Shown here one piece after another: positions 20,982 to 28,055 of a stretch of 64,000 nt of DNA. Location: the NCBI GenBank assembly GCA_963818645.1, contig CAWFTF010000016.1, forward strand, positions 157,957 through 221,956. Direction: 5' to 3'. The stretch's first letter is position 1. Each line of letters starts with the position of its first letter. The DNA is from Gp6-AA40 sp963818645. GTDB taxonomy: Bacteria > Acidobacteriota > Vicinamibacteria > Vicinamibacterales > UBA2999. Both the position numbers and the translations under genes were made by a program. The notes under the pieces are model-generated. The model ran no database searches, was not told where the DNA came from, and saw only the letters and a list, made by a program, of their open reading frames with translations.

Positions 20982-20987
20982 TGGGCC

Positions 20988-21839
20988 GTGCGCGGCTTAT
21001 TGACGCGTCGGCGATCGGCCATCCTGATGTTGGCGCTTCTCGCGCTGCTCGCCGCGTCGGTCGTCGTCGAGGCACAGTTTCGTCGCCGCGGTGGCGGCGG
21101 TTTCCAGCGCGGGTTCGGCGTTCGCGTCGCCAAGCCGGAAGACTTCGTCGGTGGGTTTCAGTTCTGTCGCGTCGCGTACAACAGCGACTTCCGCGGTGAC
21201 GGCGGCAACTGGAGCGTCGACTACCCTCGCGCCGACATCAATCTCTCGATTCGCCTGTCGGAGTTGACGCGCGCCTACGTCAGCATGGACTCCGGCGGCG
21301 AGCCGATCCCGCTCCTCATCAGGCTCACTGACGATGTGATGTTCGAGTGCCCGTTCATCATGATGACGGAGGTCGGCTCGGCATCGATCAGCGACGAGGA
21401 AGCCGCGCGCCTGCGGTTATACCTTCAGAAGGGCGGCTTCCTGTGGGCCGACGACTTCTGGGGCAGCTACGCGTGGGAGTGGTGGACGGCGCAGTTCAGC
21501 AAGGTGCTGCCGCCGTCCGAGTATCCCATCATCGATCTGCCGCCAAATCACCCACTGTTCTCAGCGCAATTCCAGATCACGAAGGTGCCGCAGATCGCCT
21601 CGATCGGGCACTGGGCGAGCACTGGTGGTGGTACGTCTGAGCGCGGCGAGGACAGCGCCGTCGCGCACGCGCGCGCCGTACTCGACAAGCACGGCAACAT
21701 CATGGTGCTGATGACGCACAACACCGATCTGGGCGACTCATTCGAGCGCGAGGCCGACGACCCGCAGTACTTCTACCAGATGTCCGTGCCTGGCTACGCG
21801 TTCGGCATCAACACGCTGCTGTACGCGCTGACGCACTAG
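20988..21839 (+). CDS. Secreted DUF4159 domain protein, second copy
   Basis: A 283-residue paralogue of the 11858 gene. A signal segment (LMLALLALLAASVVVEA) and an Arg/Gly-rich stretch precede the DUF4159 domain with RLYLQKGGFLWADDFWG, LPPSEYPIIDLP, IMVLMTHNTD and YAFGINTLLYALTH. The GTG start is supported by the adjacent -10 box and lack of any in-frame ATG nearby. It ends in TAG exactly where the left arm of the S23 cassette begins. Function of the family unknown. Confidence 0.85.
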   Translation: MRGLLTRRRSAILMLALLALLAASVVVEAQFRRRGGGGFQRGFGVRVAKPEDFVGGFQFCRVAYNSDFRGDGGNWSVDYPRADINLSIRLSELTRAYVSMDSGGEPIPLLIRLTDDVMFECPFIMMTEVGSASISDEEAARLRLYLQKGGFLWADDFWGSYAWEWWTAQFSKVLPPSEYPIIDLPPNHPLFSAQFQITKVPQIASIGHWASTGGGTSERGEDSAVAHARAVLDKHGNIMVLMTHNTDLGDSFEREADDPQYFYQMSVPGYAFGINTLLYALTH

Positions 21840-21900
21840 GTCGGTCCTCAGTCCTCAGGTCTCGCAGTCCTCAGTCTCTCGGTCCACGGTCCGGAGTCCT
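21840..21900. repeat. Left inverted arm of S23 cassette, TCGGTCC heptads
   Basis: About eight units of TCGGTCC, TCAGTCC, ACGGTCC and GGAGTCC types; most spacings are 7 with two slips of one or two bases. Complementary to the arm at 22225-22272. Confidence 0.85.
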
Positions 21901-21901
21901 G

Positions 21902-22224
21902 CATGGTTCCATTCGTTGCGCTTCCCGGTGAACAGCGGCAAGCTTGTTGCCATCTAGCTCACACTGACCCGCTCTATCAGCACACGCACGACTTTCCGCG
22001 CGACGAATGGTTGGCCTGCGTGCACAGATACGTCGCGCCGCGGTCTCGGTGCCGAGCAACCTTGTTGAAGGAAACGCGCGAAGTGGTGAGCGGGACTACT
22101 TGAGATTTCTCAACATCGCGCTCGGGTCGGCCTGCGAGGTCAATTACCTCGCATCTCTCACACTTGAACTGGGCTACGCATCGGAGCAGAGGCTCAGCGT
22201 GGGCGTGGCATCATTAACGGCAGC
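21902..22224 (+). pseudogene. S23/IVP-type four-helix-bundle protein, frameshifted
   Basis: The recognisable core reads LRAQIRRAAVSVPSNLVEG, then NARSGERDYLRFLNIALGSA, then YLASLTLELGY, the hallmark of the S23 (23S rRNA intervening sequence) four-helix-bundle family. The preceding piece YQHTHDFPRDEW, in another frame, fits the first helix, so one frame change lies near 22015. The first 25 codons (MVPFVALPG) do not match the usual N-terminus well. The frame runs on into the right heptad arm. Roughly 110 aa, normal for the family, which assembles as a pentamer and binds nucleic acid in Avd. Whether it is broken or misassembled is open. Confidence 0.65.
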
Positions 22225-22272
22225 GACCGAGGACCGCGAGACCGAGGATCGGAGACCGAGGACTGCTGGACC
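22225..22272. repeat. Right inverted arm of S23 cassette, GACCGAG heptads
   Basis: Units GACCGAG (three exact), GACCGCG, GATCGGA and GACTGCT with one single-base slip. Ends in GGACC, next to the TAG of the minus-strand nitroreductase. Confidence 0.88.
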
Positions 22273-22862
22273 TAGCCCGGGTACTTCCCTTCGAAGACCA
22301 ACTCAGTGATCGGTCGGCGCGTGTTCGGTGATTCGCGCTTCTGAAAGTCTTCGGGCAGCACCGTGATGGGACCTGGTCGTCCGACTGCGGCCATCGCTTC
22401 AACCTGAAAATCGTCGGGGATGTTCAGCGTCGTCTTCGCACGTGCGTAGTCGAAGCCGGCCATGCCATGGACGACGAGGCCTTTCAGCGTGCCCTGCAGT
22501 GCGAGGTTCTCCCACGCCGCACCGGTGTCGTAGCTGTGCGTGATGAGTGCACGGCCTGTCTGCTCGTTGGTCTTGCGCGAGATGAAAAGCAGAAGAACAG
22601 CGGCGTTGCGGCACCAGACCTGATTGCGCTCGACCAGCAGGCCGAAGAAGAGCGGCCAGTGCTCCGAGTCGCGGTGTGCGTAGAGGATGCGCCAGGGATG
22701 CGTATTGCCGGCGGAAGGTGCCCAGCGGGCAGCCTCGAAGAGCACATTGAGTTCGTCCTGCGAGATCGACTCACCGGACATTGCGCGCGGCGACCAACGA
22801 TCGACGAAAAGACCATCAACCGGATGATCGGCCTTGCGATGGTCCCGTCCGCGAACCGGCAC
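22272..22862 (-). CDS. Nitroreductase family flavoprotein
   Basis: FMN-dependent NAD(P)H oxidoreductase (196 aa). The N-terminal signature VDRWSPRAMSGE and FEAARWAPSAGNTHPWR bind FMN; NLALQGTLKGLVVHGMAGF is the second conserved block, with PEDFQKRESPNTRRP near the end. The GTG at 22862 is chosen because the family normally begins with this region. It follows the hydrolase gene after four bases, so the pair is an operon. Cytoplasmic. Natural substrate unknown, as for most of the family. Confidence 0.88.
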   Translation of the reverse strand: MPVRGRDHRKADHPVDGLFVDRWSPRAMSGESISQDELNVLFEAARWAPSAGNTHPWRILYAHRDSEHWPLFFGLLVERNQVWCRNAAVLLLFISRKTNEQTGRALITHSYDTGAAWENLALQGTLKGLVVHGMAGFDYARAKTTLNIPDDFQVEAMAAVGRPGPITVLPEDFQKRESPNTRRPITELVFEGKYPG

Positions 22863-22866
22863 AGGG

Positions 22867-23994
22867 TTAGTAACCCATCCGCAGCACGCCGGTCGACGAC
22901 CCGTTCACCGTGCCCTTCTCGAGCCACTCGAGCGACGCGCGGAAGAGAGTCGTATGGTTCTTCTCCCACATCGCGTTGTGCGAGGAGCAGCCGAGATCGA
23001 TCATCACTTTCTGCGACGCGCCGAGATCTTCGTAGAGTTCCTTCACGCGATCCGGCACAACCTGCTTGTCGTGAATGCCCGCCACCATCAAGGTCGGCGT
23101 CTGCGTCTTCGTCGCCACTGCGGCATTCCAGCCCCACGTCGTCGTCTGCGGTGCGCGACGGACGCCGGTTCCCCACGTGGCACCGACGGGATCGGATGCG
23201 ATCATCGCCGACCAGACGCTATCAGCCGCAGGCTTCTCGTACTGAGCGGGGCAGCCGACTTGTCGATCCCAGTTCGCATCGAACTCCGCACGCGACTGTG
23301 TGTTGAACACCACGCCATCGGCCGGAACCTTGGCTGGCGCTTCTCCTCGGCCCTCGCGACTGTACCCAGGTGCGAGCAACACGAGACGATGAACCTTTTG
23401 TGGATTCCTGGCGGTGTAGCCACCTGAACGGGGACCGCCGAGCGACCATGCAACGAGGCTGACACGCTCGACACCGCGTAAGGCGCGGATGTAATCCACG
23501 GCCGCACCAACGTCGGCCCAATCGGAGGCAATCGACGTCAGATTCTGACCGTACGTGGCGGGACACGGAGCGGGGATGAGACGCGGGATGAATAAGGCTT
23601 GTTGGGCAGGTGCGAGGTTACAGGGATCGTTCATCGCTGCCGGGCGCGTCGAGCGGCCGTAGCCGGTCATGTCGACCGAGAAGGCGTCGAACCCCGCCTG
23701 CGCGAGGTACGCCATCCAGCTGTAGTCCTGATACGGCACATCGAATGCCACCTCGGCCGGCGTGCCTGCCCCGTGCACGAACAGCACCACGCGATCGGCC
23801 AGACGCGAACCGCGTGCGAGCGTGCCGGCGTGAACGCGCTCGCGCACGTACAGCTGCGTGGGCTGGCCTGAGATCGCCGGCACCGACGACTGCACACGAA
23901 CGAAGTGATCGATGGTCAGGATGCGCTCGCTGTCGTCGCCGATGAGAGGGACGCTAGCCAGTCCGACCAGAAGAAGTAGCGCCAACGATTTCAT
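22867..23994 (-). CDS. Secreted alpha/beta hydrolase
   Basis: A 375-residue alpha/beta-hydrolase-fold protein with a signal peptide (MKSLALLLLVGLASVPLIG). The oxyanion region is VVLFVHGAG, the nucleophile elbow VAWSLGGPRSG, the acid IHDKQVVP and the catalytic His SSHNAMW. Extra cysteines may form disulfides in the periplasm. ATG 23994 is the natural start at the signal peptide. Co-directional with the nitroreductase. Substrate unknown; esterase-like is all that can be said. Confidence 0.85.
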   Translation of the reverse strand: MKSLALLLLVGLASVPLIGDDSERILTIDHFVRVQSSVPAISGQPTQLYVRERVHAGTLARGSRLADRVVLFVHGAGTPAEVAFDVPYQDYSWMAYLAQAGFDAFSVDMTGYGRSTRPAAMNDPCNLAPAQQALFIPRLIPAPCPATYGQNLTSIASDWADVGAAVDYIRALRGVERVSLVAWSLGGPRSGGYTARNPQKVHRLVLLAPGYSREGRGEAPAKVPADGVVFNTQSRAEFDANWDRQVGCPAQYEKPAADSVWSAMIASDPVGATWGTGVRRAPQTTTWGWNAAVATKTQTPTLMVAGIHDKQVVPDRVKELYEDLGASQKVMIDLGCSSHNAMWEKNHTTLFRASLEWLEKGTVNGSSTGVLRMGY

Positions 23995-24027
23995 TCGAAT
24001 GAGCCTCGATGTGATTCGAACACTGAA

Positions 24028-24107
24028 AACTCCCAAGGACCCAATTCCCAACTCCCAAAGCGATGGGTGTCGACCTTGGGAGCTGGAAGTTGGGAGTTGG
24101 GAGTTGA
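24028..24107. repeat. Inverted heptad hairpin, CTCCCAA/TTGGGAG family
   Basis: Left arm AACTCCC, an 8-base slip unit, AATTCCC, AACTCCC; right arm from about 24076 with TTGGGAG, CTGGAAG and two more TTGGGAG. The right arm ends at the TAA stop of the DUF3500 gene. Confidence 0.92.
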
Positions 24108-25148
24108 TTAGTGAAGCGACGTTCGCAGATGCTCTCGCAGCAGGTCGCGCCCGAAATCTCCCTTGAAGTCGCGCCAGACCGAGTGCACGTGGTTGGCGTC
24201 GTTCTGTGTGTTGTCGAACTCAATCAGGAACGTCGGGCCCTGCACGCGGTAGTAGTGCTTCTGGCCGCGCTCGATAGAACCCGCCCACGCAAACGTCATG
24301 TTTTCGATGCCGGCGATCTTGATCTTCGTCATCCGGTCGGCAGCGATGTCAGCCGCCATCAGCCCGGCATAGGCGTCGAGGATCTTCATCAACTGGTCGC
24401 GCTGCGCGGGGGTCATCGCCGATGCCTTCAGCCCGGCTGGTGACAACGGGTTGATGTCGAGTGCGTTCTCCGTGACGATGTCGTTCAGTGCGACGTCGGT
24501 GAAGATGGCCGTCTTGCGCTGCGTCGCATCGAGCCCGGTGACCAGCGTACGCGCCGTGTCCTCGAGCAGCCCCAGCGTACGCTGTCCCTTCTGCGGACCG
24601 TCTTTGACTTCGGCAGGGTTGGCACCGGCAAACGACGGAGTGCTCGAAATGGCCGTACCGTTCACGACGTCGAAGTGCAGCGATATGTGATGGAACTCGA
24701 CGCGCCAGCCCCACGTGCCCTTCGGCGACGGCGTGCCGAATACAGAGAAGCGGTACCCCTCCGGATCGCGCGTCGGGCCACTCCCCTTCTCCGCGACCTT
24801 CAGGATGTTTTCGAGCTGCATGATCTGTGAGTACGTGGTGTAGCCGCGATCGCTCAGCCCGGTCTTCAGCAGATCCTGCGCGAGCTTGCGCTGCGGCTCC
24901 GTCATCGCCTTCAACTGCAGGCCGTTGCGCTCGAACTGCGGGACGAAGTGCCACCGCAGCCTCTCGGCGGAATCGAACTGGAACGTGGCCTGCTGGCGCT
25001 GCTCCGGTGTCAGCGACCCGAGAAACTTCTCAGCCGCCGTCGCCATCGCCGCCGAGGACGATGTCCGCTGTGCGTGAACGATGGCGCCGCCGAGCGCCGC
25101 AACCACTCCAAGCGCGAGCAGAAGTCGTGGAGAAATAAGACGGGTCAT
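24108..25148 (-). CDS. Secreted DUF3500 protein
   Basis: A 346-residue protein with signal peptide (LLLALGVVAALGGAIVHAQ). Diagnostic DUF3500 blocks: FQFDSAERLRWHFVP, LKAMTEPQRKLAQDLLKTGL, WGWRVEFHHISLHFDVVNG and PSFAGANPAEV, then FLIEFDNTQNDANHVHSVWRD near the C-terminus. The many His residues in the last two blocks suggest a metal or haem site, but the family has no assigned reaction. The start is preceded by GAGGTG. A -10-like TACCAT with extended TG lies 17 bases upstream. Confidence 0.88.
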   Translation of the reverse strand: MTRLISPRLLLALGVVAALGGAIVHAQRTSSSAAMATAAEKFLGSLTPEQRQQATFQFDSAERLRWHFVPQFERNGLQLKAMTEPQRKLAQDLLKTGLSDRGYTTYSQIMQLENILKVAEKGSGPTRDPEGYRFSVFGTPSPKGTWGWRVEFHHISLHFDVVNGTAISSTPSFAGANPAEVKDGPQKGQRTLGLLEDTARTLVTGLDATQRKTAIFTDVALNDIVTENALDINPLSPAGLKASAMTPAQRDQLMKILDAYAGLMAADIAADRMTKIKIAGIENMTFAWAGSIERGQKHYYRVQGPTFLIEFDNTQNDANHVHSVWRDFKGDFGRDLLREHLRTSLH

Positions 25149-25165
25149 ACGCACCTCGCGGGGGG

Positions 25166-25174
25166 ATGGTAGCA
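25166..25174 (-). promoter_or_regulatory. Extended -10 for DUF3500 gene
   Basis: Minus-strand TGC-TACCAT, 17 bases before the ATG at 25148. The region further upstream is heptad repeat, with no clear -35. Confidence 0.4.
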
Positions 25175-25177
25175 CGC

Positions 25178-25276
25178 GGTCCCGGGGCCCGGGATCCGGG
25201 ATCCGGGGTCCGGGATTCGGAGAGACAGGTTCTCAATGGAGGCATCGGGTCCCGGGTCCCCGATCCCGAGTCCCGG
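25178..25276. repeat. Heptad arrays of GGGATCC/GATCCCG word
   Basis: Left array with GGGGCCC, two GGGATCC, GGGGTCC and GGGATTC units; right array with GGGTCCC, GATCCCG and AGTCCCG. The words are nearly self-complementary, so several foldings are possible. Lies between divergent starts. Confidence 0.85.
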
Positions 25277-25277
25277 C

Positions 25278-25283
25278 TATGAT
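25278..25283 (+). promoter_or_regulatory. -10 element for the ThDP enzyme gene
   Basis: TATGAT lies 28 bases before the GTG at 25306, directly after the GATCCCG array; an AGGAGG ribosome binding site at 25295-25300 follows. Confidence 0.45.
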
Positions 25284-25305
25284 GTAGCCCCATCAGGAGG
25301 CCATC

Positions 25306-27225
25306 GTGGCTGATAAAGACGACATCGCAGGCAACGGATCGCTCGACCGCCGGGACTTCTTCAAGGGCGCCGCGCTGGGCGCCGCAGGTCTCGTCGTCGG
25401 CGGGCAGAACGCCGCTGCAGAGGCACCGCCGATTCAGCCAGCTCCGGCCGTCGAGCTGCCGACGCTCGCGCACGATCTCGCCTACGCGATGCCGGGCCAG
25501 GCAAGCGGCCCTCCACCAGCGCGCGCAGCGTCGCAGGGAAAGCCCGCATCGGACTTCATGGTGGACGTGATCAAGAAGATCGGGTTCGAGTACGCCGCCA
25601 TCAACCCGGGCTCGACGTTTCAGGGGCTTCACGAGTCGCTGCTCAACTACGGCAACAACAGCGCACCGGAGTTGCTCACGTGCCTGCACGAAGAAGCTGC
25701 CGTTGCGATGGCTCACGGGTACGCCAAGGCCGCGGGCAAGCCGATGCTCGTCATCGTGCACGGCACCGTCGGCCTGCTCCACTCGTCGATGGCGCTCTTT
25801 CAAGCCTGGGCCGATCGCGTACCGGTGGTCGTCATCGTCGGACACAACCGCAACCCGTCCGGCGTGATCAATCGTCCGCACAGCGCGCAGGACATGGGGC
25901 TGCTCGTTCGCAGCTTCGTCAAGTACGACGATGAGGCGACGACGCTGGAACGATTCGCGGAGTCGGCGATGCGCGCGTATCGCATCGCGGTCACGCCGCC
26001 CATGGGACCGGTGGTCCTGACAGTCGCCGCAGAGCTGCAGGAGTCGATCGTCAACGACGTCCCGCGGATTCCGGAGTTGACGATTCCCGTTCCTCCACAG
26101 GGTGACGCCGCAGCCGTTCGCGAAGCCGCGCGGATGCTGGTGAATGCACAGACGCCGCTGATTCAGATCGCGAAGCTCGGACGGACACCGAAAGCGTGGG
26201 ACCTGCTGATCGAGTTGGCTGACGCGCTGCAGGCGCCGGTTGACGTGATGGGCTATTCGTCCTGGCAGAAGTTCCCATCGTGGCATCCACTCTATGGAAC
26301 CGGCGGTCGCGGATACACACCTGACGTGACGCTCGGCCTCGAAGTCACCGACATGTCGGTACAGGCGCGTGCCGCGCGAGCGAACGGCCGCAAGACGATC
26401 AGCATCTCGGCAGAGTATCTGTTCCAGGGGAGCAACATCCACGACTTCGGGCGCTATTCCGACGTCGACCTCGCCATCGCGGCAGACGCCGAAGAGACAC
26501 TGCCGTCGCTGATCGAGGAAGTTCGAAAGCAGACGACACCGGAGCGCAAGAGCGCCATCCAGGCGCGCGGCAAGCAGGTCGCTGCGGCGCACAAGGAACT
26601 CCAGCTCGATGGCATTCGTGATGCGCGACACGGGTGGGATGCCAGCCCCGTCAGCGTGCCACGCATCATCGCGGAGCTCGCCGATCAGATCGCCAACGAC
26701 GACTGGGCGATCGTCTCAGGACATCAGTTCACGGGAGACTGGCAGCGTCGCCTGCTGAATCACGACAAGCCGTATCGCTACAACGGCGACTGCGGCGGCT
26801 TTGGTATCGGCTACGACTCCCCTGCCTCAGTCGGCGGCGCGCTCGCACACAAGAAGTTCGGCCGGCTGTCGGTGGCGGTCGTCGGTGACGGCGACCTCAA
26901 CTTCAGCCCCGGTGTGATCTGGACCGCAGCGCACCACAAGATCCCGCTCCTCTTCGTCGTCCACAACAATCGCGCGTATCACGCGGAGGTGATGATCATC
27001 CAGCGGATGTGCGGCGTGCGTGGACGGGGGAACCAGAACGCGCACGTCGGGAACGTGATCACCGATCCGAACATCAACTACGCGCAGATGGCGAAGGCGT
27101 ACGGGATGTACAGCGAAGGGCCGATCGAGAACCCGAAGGATCTGGCGGGAGCGTATCAGCGGGCGCTGGCAAAGGTGAGAGCTGGCGAGCCGGCACTCAT
27201 CGATGTGATCTCGCAGCCGAGATGA
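25306..27225 (+). CDS. Tat-exported thiamine diphosphate-dependent enzyme
   Basis: A 639-residue member of the acetolactate synthase/pyruvate oxidase/benzoylformate decarboxylase superfamily. The N-terminus has a Tat signal (LDRRDFFKGAALGAAG, then VVGG), unusual for this fold. The ThDP N-domain holds the activating Glu in LHEEAAVAMAHGYAKA and VHGTVGLLHSSMALFQAW; the C-domain holds the ThDP/Mg motif GDGDLNF ending in HNN about 27 residues on. The start is GTG with a strong AGGAGG. A cytochrome c gene follows after one base, suggesting oxidative decarboxylation with a c-type acceptor outside the cytoplasm. Substrate unknown. Confidence 0.82.
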   Translation: MADKDDIAGNGSLDRRDFFKGAALGAAGLVVGGQNAAAEAPPIQPAPAVELPTLAHDLAYAMPGQASGPPPARAASQGKPASDFMVDVIKKIGFEYAAINPGSTFQGLHESLLNYGNNSAPELLTCLHEEAAVAMAHGYAKAAGKPMLVIVHGTVGLLHSSMALFQAWADRVPVVVIVGHNRNPSGVINRPHSAQDMGLLVRSFVKYDDEATTLERFAESAMRAYRIAVTPPMGPVVLTVAAELQESIVNDVPRIPELTIPVPPQGDAAAVREAARMLVNAQTPLIQIAKLGRTPKAWDLLIELADALQAPVDVMGYSSWQKFPSWHPLYGTGGRGYTPDVTLGLEVTDMSVQARAARANGRKTISISAEYLFQGSNIHDFGRYSDVDLAIAADAEETLPSLIEEVRKQTTPERKSAIQARGKQVAAAHKELQLDGIRDARHGWDASPVSVPRIIAELADQIANDDWAIVSGHQFTGDWQRRLLNHDKPYRYNGDCGGFGIGYDSPASVGGALAHKKFGRLSVAVVGDGDLNFSPGVIWTAAHHKIPLLFVVHNNRAYHAEVMIIQRMCGVRGRGNQNAHVGNVITDPNINYAQMAKAYGMYSEGPIENPKDLAGAYQRALAKVRAGEPALIDVISQPR

Positions 27226-27226
27226 T

Positions 27227-27616
27227 ATGAAAATCGCAACCACCGCCGTCTTCGTGATTGCGCTCGCCACAGCGGCCGTCGCGCAGAATCAGCCGGCTGC
27301 TCCGCTCGCCCCCGCAACCGGCAACGCGCAGCGCGGCAAGACGCTGTTCGAGACGTCGCTGCGCTGCTACGCGTGCCACGGCTTCGATGGCCAGACCGGA
27401 TCGCCGCGGCTCGTGCCGATGGCACGAGCCGAGGACGTGTTCCTCGCCTACGTCCGGAAACCAGCCACTCAGGGCATGCCGTCATTCGTCGCGATACCCG
27501 AGGCCGATCTGCGTGATGTGTATGCGTACATCCGCTCGATCCCTCAGGCCGCGCCGAATGCGGACAGCGTTCCCTTACTCAAAGGTGTGCTGGATCGCAG
27601 AGCGAAGGCAAACTAA
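27227..27616 (+). CDS. Small periplasmic cytochrome c
   Basis: A 129-residue class I cytochrome c with signal peptide (MKIATTAVFVIALATAAVAQ) and a single haem site CYACHGFDG at about residue 48. The distal ligand is probably the Met in TQGMPSF. It starts one base after the ThDP enzyme stop and is very likely its electron acceptor. The TAA stop lies within the first unit of a heptad hairpin. Confidence 0.88.
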   Translation: MKIATTAVFVIALATAAVAQNQPAAPLAPATGNAQRGKTLFETSLRCYACHGFDGQTGSPRLVPMARAEDVFLAYVRKPATQGMPSFVAIPEADLRDVYAYIRSIPQAAPNADSVPLLKGVLDRRAKAN

Positions 27617-27686
27617 TCCCAACCTCCAACTCCCAAATTCCAACCGGACTGATGTTTGGGAATTGGAGATTGGGAGTTGGGAGTCG
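27615..27686. repeat. Inverted heptad hairpin, CTCCCAA/TTGGGAG family
   Basis: Left arm AACCTCC, AACTCCC, AAATTCC; right arm TTGGGAA, TTGGAGA and two TTGGGAG. It lies between two convergent genes, a position suiting a bidirectional terminator. Confidence 0.92.
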
Positions 27687-27691
27687 AACGC

Positions 27692-27922
27692 TTAATGACG
27701 CAACGCCGCCGCGACGGCGAGAATCGCGAGGCCACTCGCGATCGACGACACAATCGGCACCAGCAAACCGACGAATCCCGCGACTGCGCGCCCGGTGTCG
27801 CCGTGTGCATTTCTCAGCACCAACAGCGATTCCTGCATCGAGCGATCGTGCAGTTTATGGATCAGCGTCACGAAGCCGGTCCCGATTAACAGAATCCCAA
27901 ACGCCAAAACTACGAAGTTCAT
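27692..27922 (-). CDS. Small membrane protein
   Basis: A 76-residue protein with two hydrophobic segments (about 2-20 and 48-74) around a charged loop (KLHDRSMQESLLVLRNAHGD). A GGAGG site precedes the ATG. No family recognised. Downstream of the MacB-like permease on the same strand but separated from it by a heptad hairpin. Confidence 0.6.
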   Translation of the reverse strand: MNFVVLAFGILLIGTGFVTLIHKLHDRSMQESLLVLRNAHGDTGRAVAGFVGLLVPIVSSIASGLAILAVAAALRH

Positions 27923-27984
27923 TGCCCCTCCACGTTCTCTTGGACGGAGTCTCCCCTGCGATGGTTCGTGACAGACCGATGACA

Positions 27985-28055
27985 TTTGGTCCTTTGTTCT
28001 TGGTCCCTGGTGCTTGGTCCAGGGACAAAGGACTAAGGACAAAGAACTAAGGACT
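27985..28055. repeat. Inverted heptad hairpin, AAGGACT/TTGGTCC word
   Basis: Left arm units TTTGGTCC, TTTGTTC, TTGGTCC, CTGGTGC, TTGGTCC; right arm AGGGACA, AAGGACT, AAGGACA, AAGAACT, AAGGACT in perfect 7-base register (28021-28055). The last unit contributes to the TAG stop of the permease gene. The loop is only a base or two, so this could form the longest near-continuous stem here. Confidence 0.93.

Larger units (their letters stand above)
21840..22274. mobile_element. Heptad-flanked S23 four-helix-bundle cassette
   Basis: Left arm 21840-21900 of TCGGTCC/TCAGTCC units, an S23-type gene, and right arm 22225-22272 of complementary GACCGAG units. The cassette fills the space between two convergent stop codons, each followed by GTC reading outwards. 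No transposase is present. S23 genes are known inside 23S rRNA intervening sequences, which also have complementary ends; the analogy is inference. Confidence 0.55.

Noticed and set aside
25030..26631. Long minus-strand frame (533 codons) over the ThDP enzyme
   Set aside because: Antisense shadow of a recognised gene; composition is typical of reversed GC-rich coding sequence.
25030..27225. Acetolactate synthase (ilvB) for the ThDP enzyme
   Set aside because: A Tat leader, no small subunit and a cytochrome c partner argue against a biosynthetic role.
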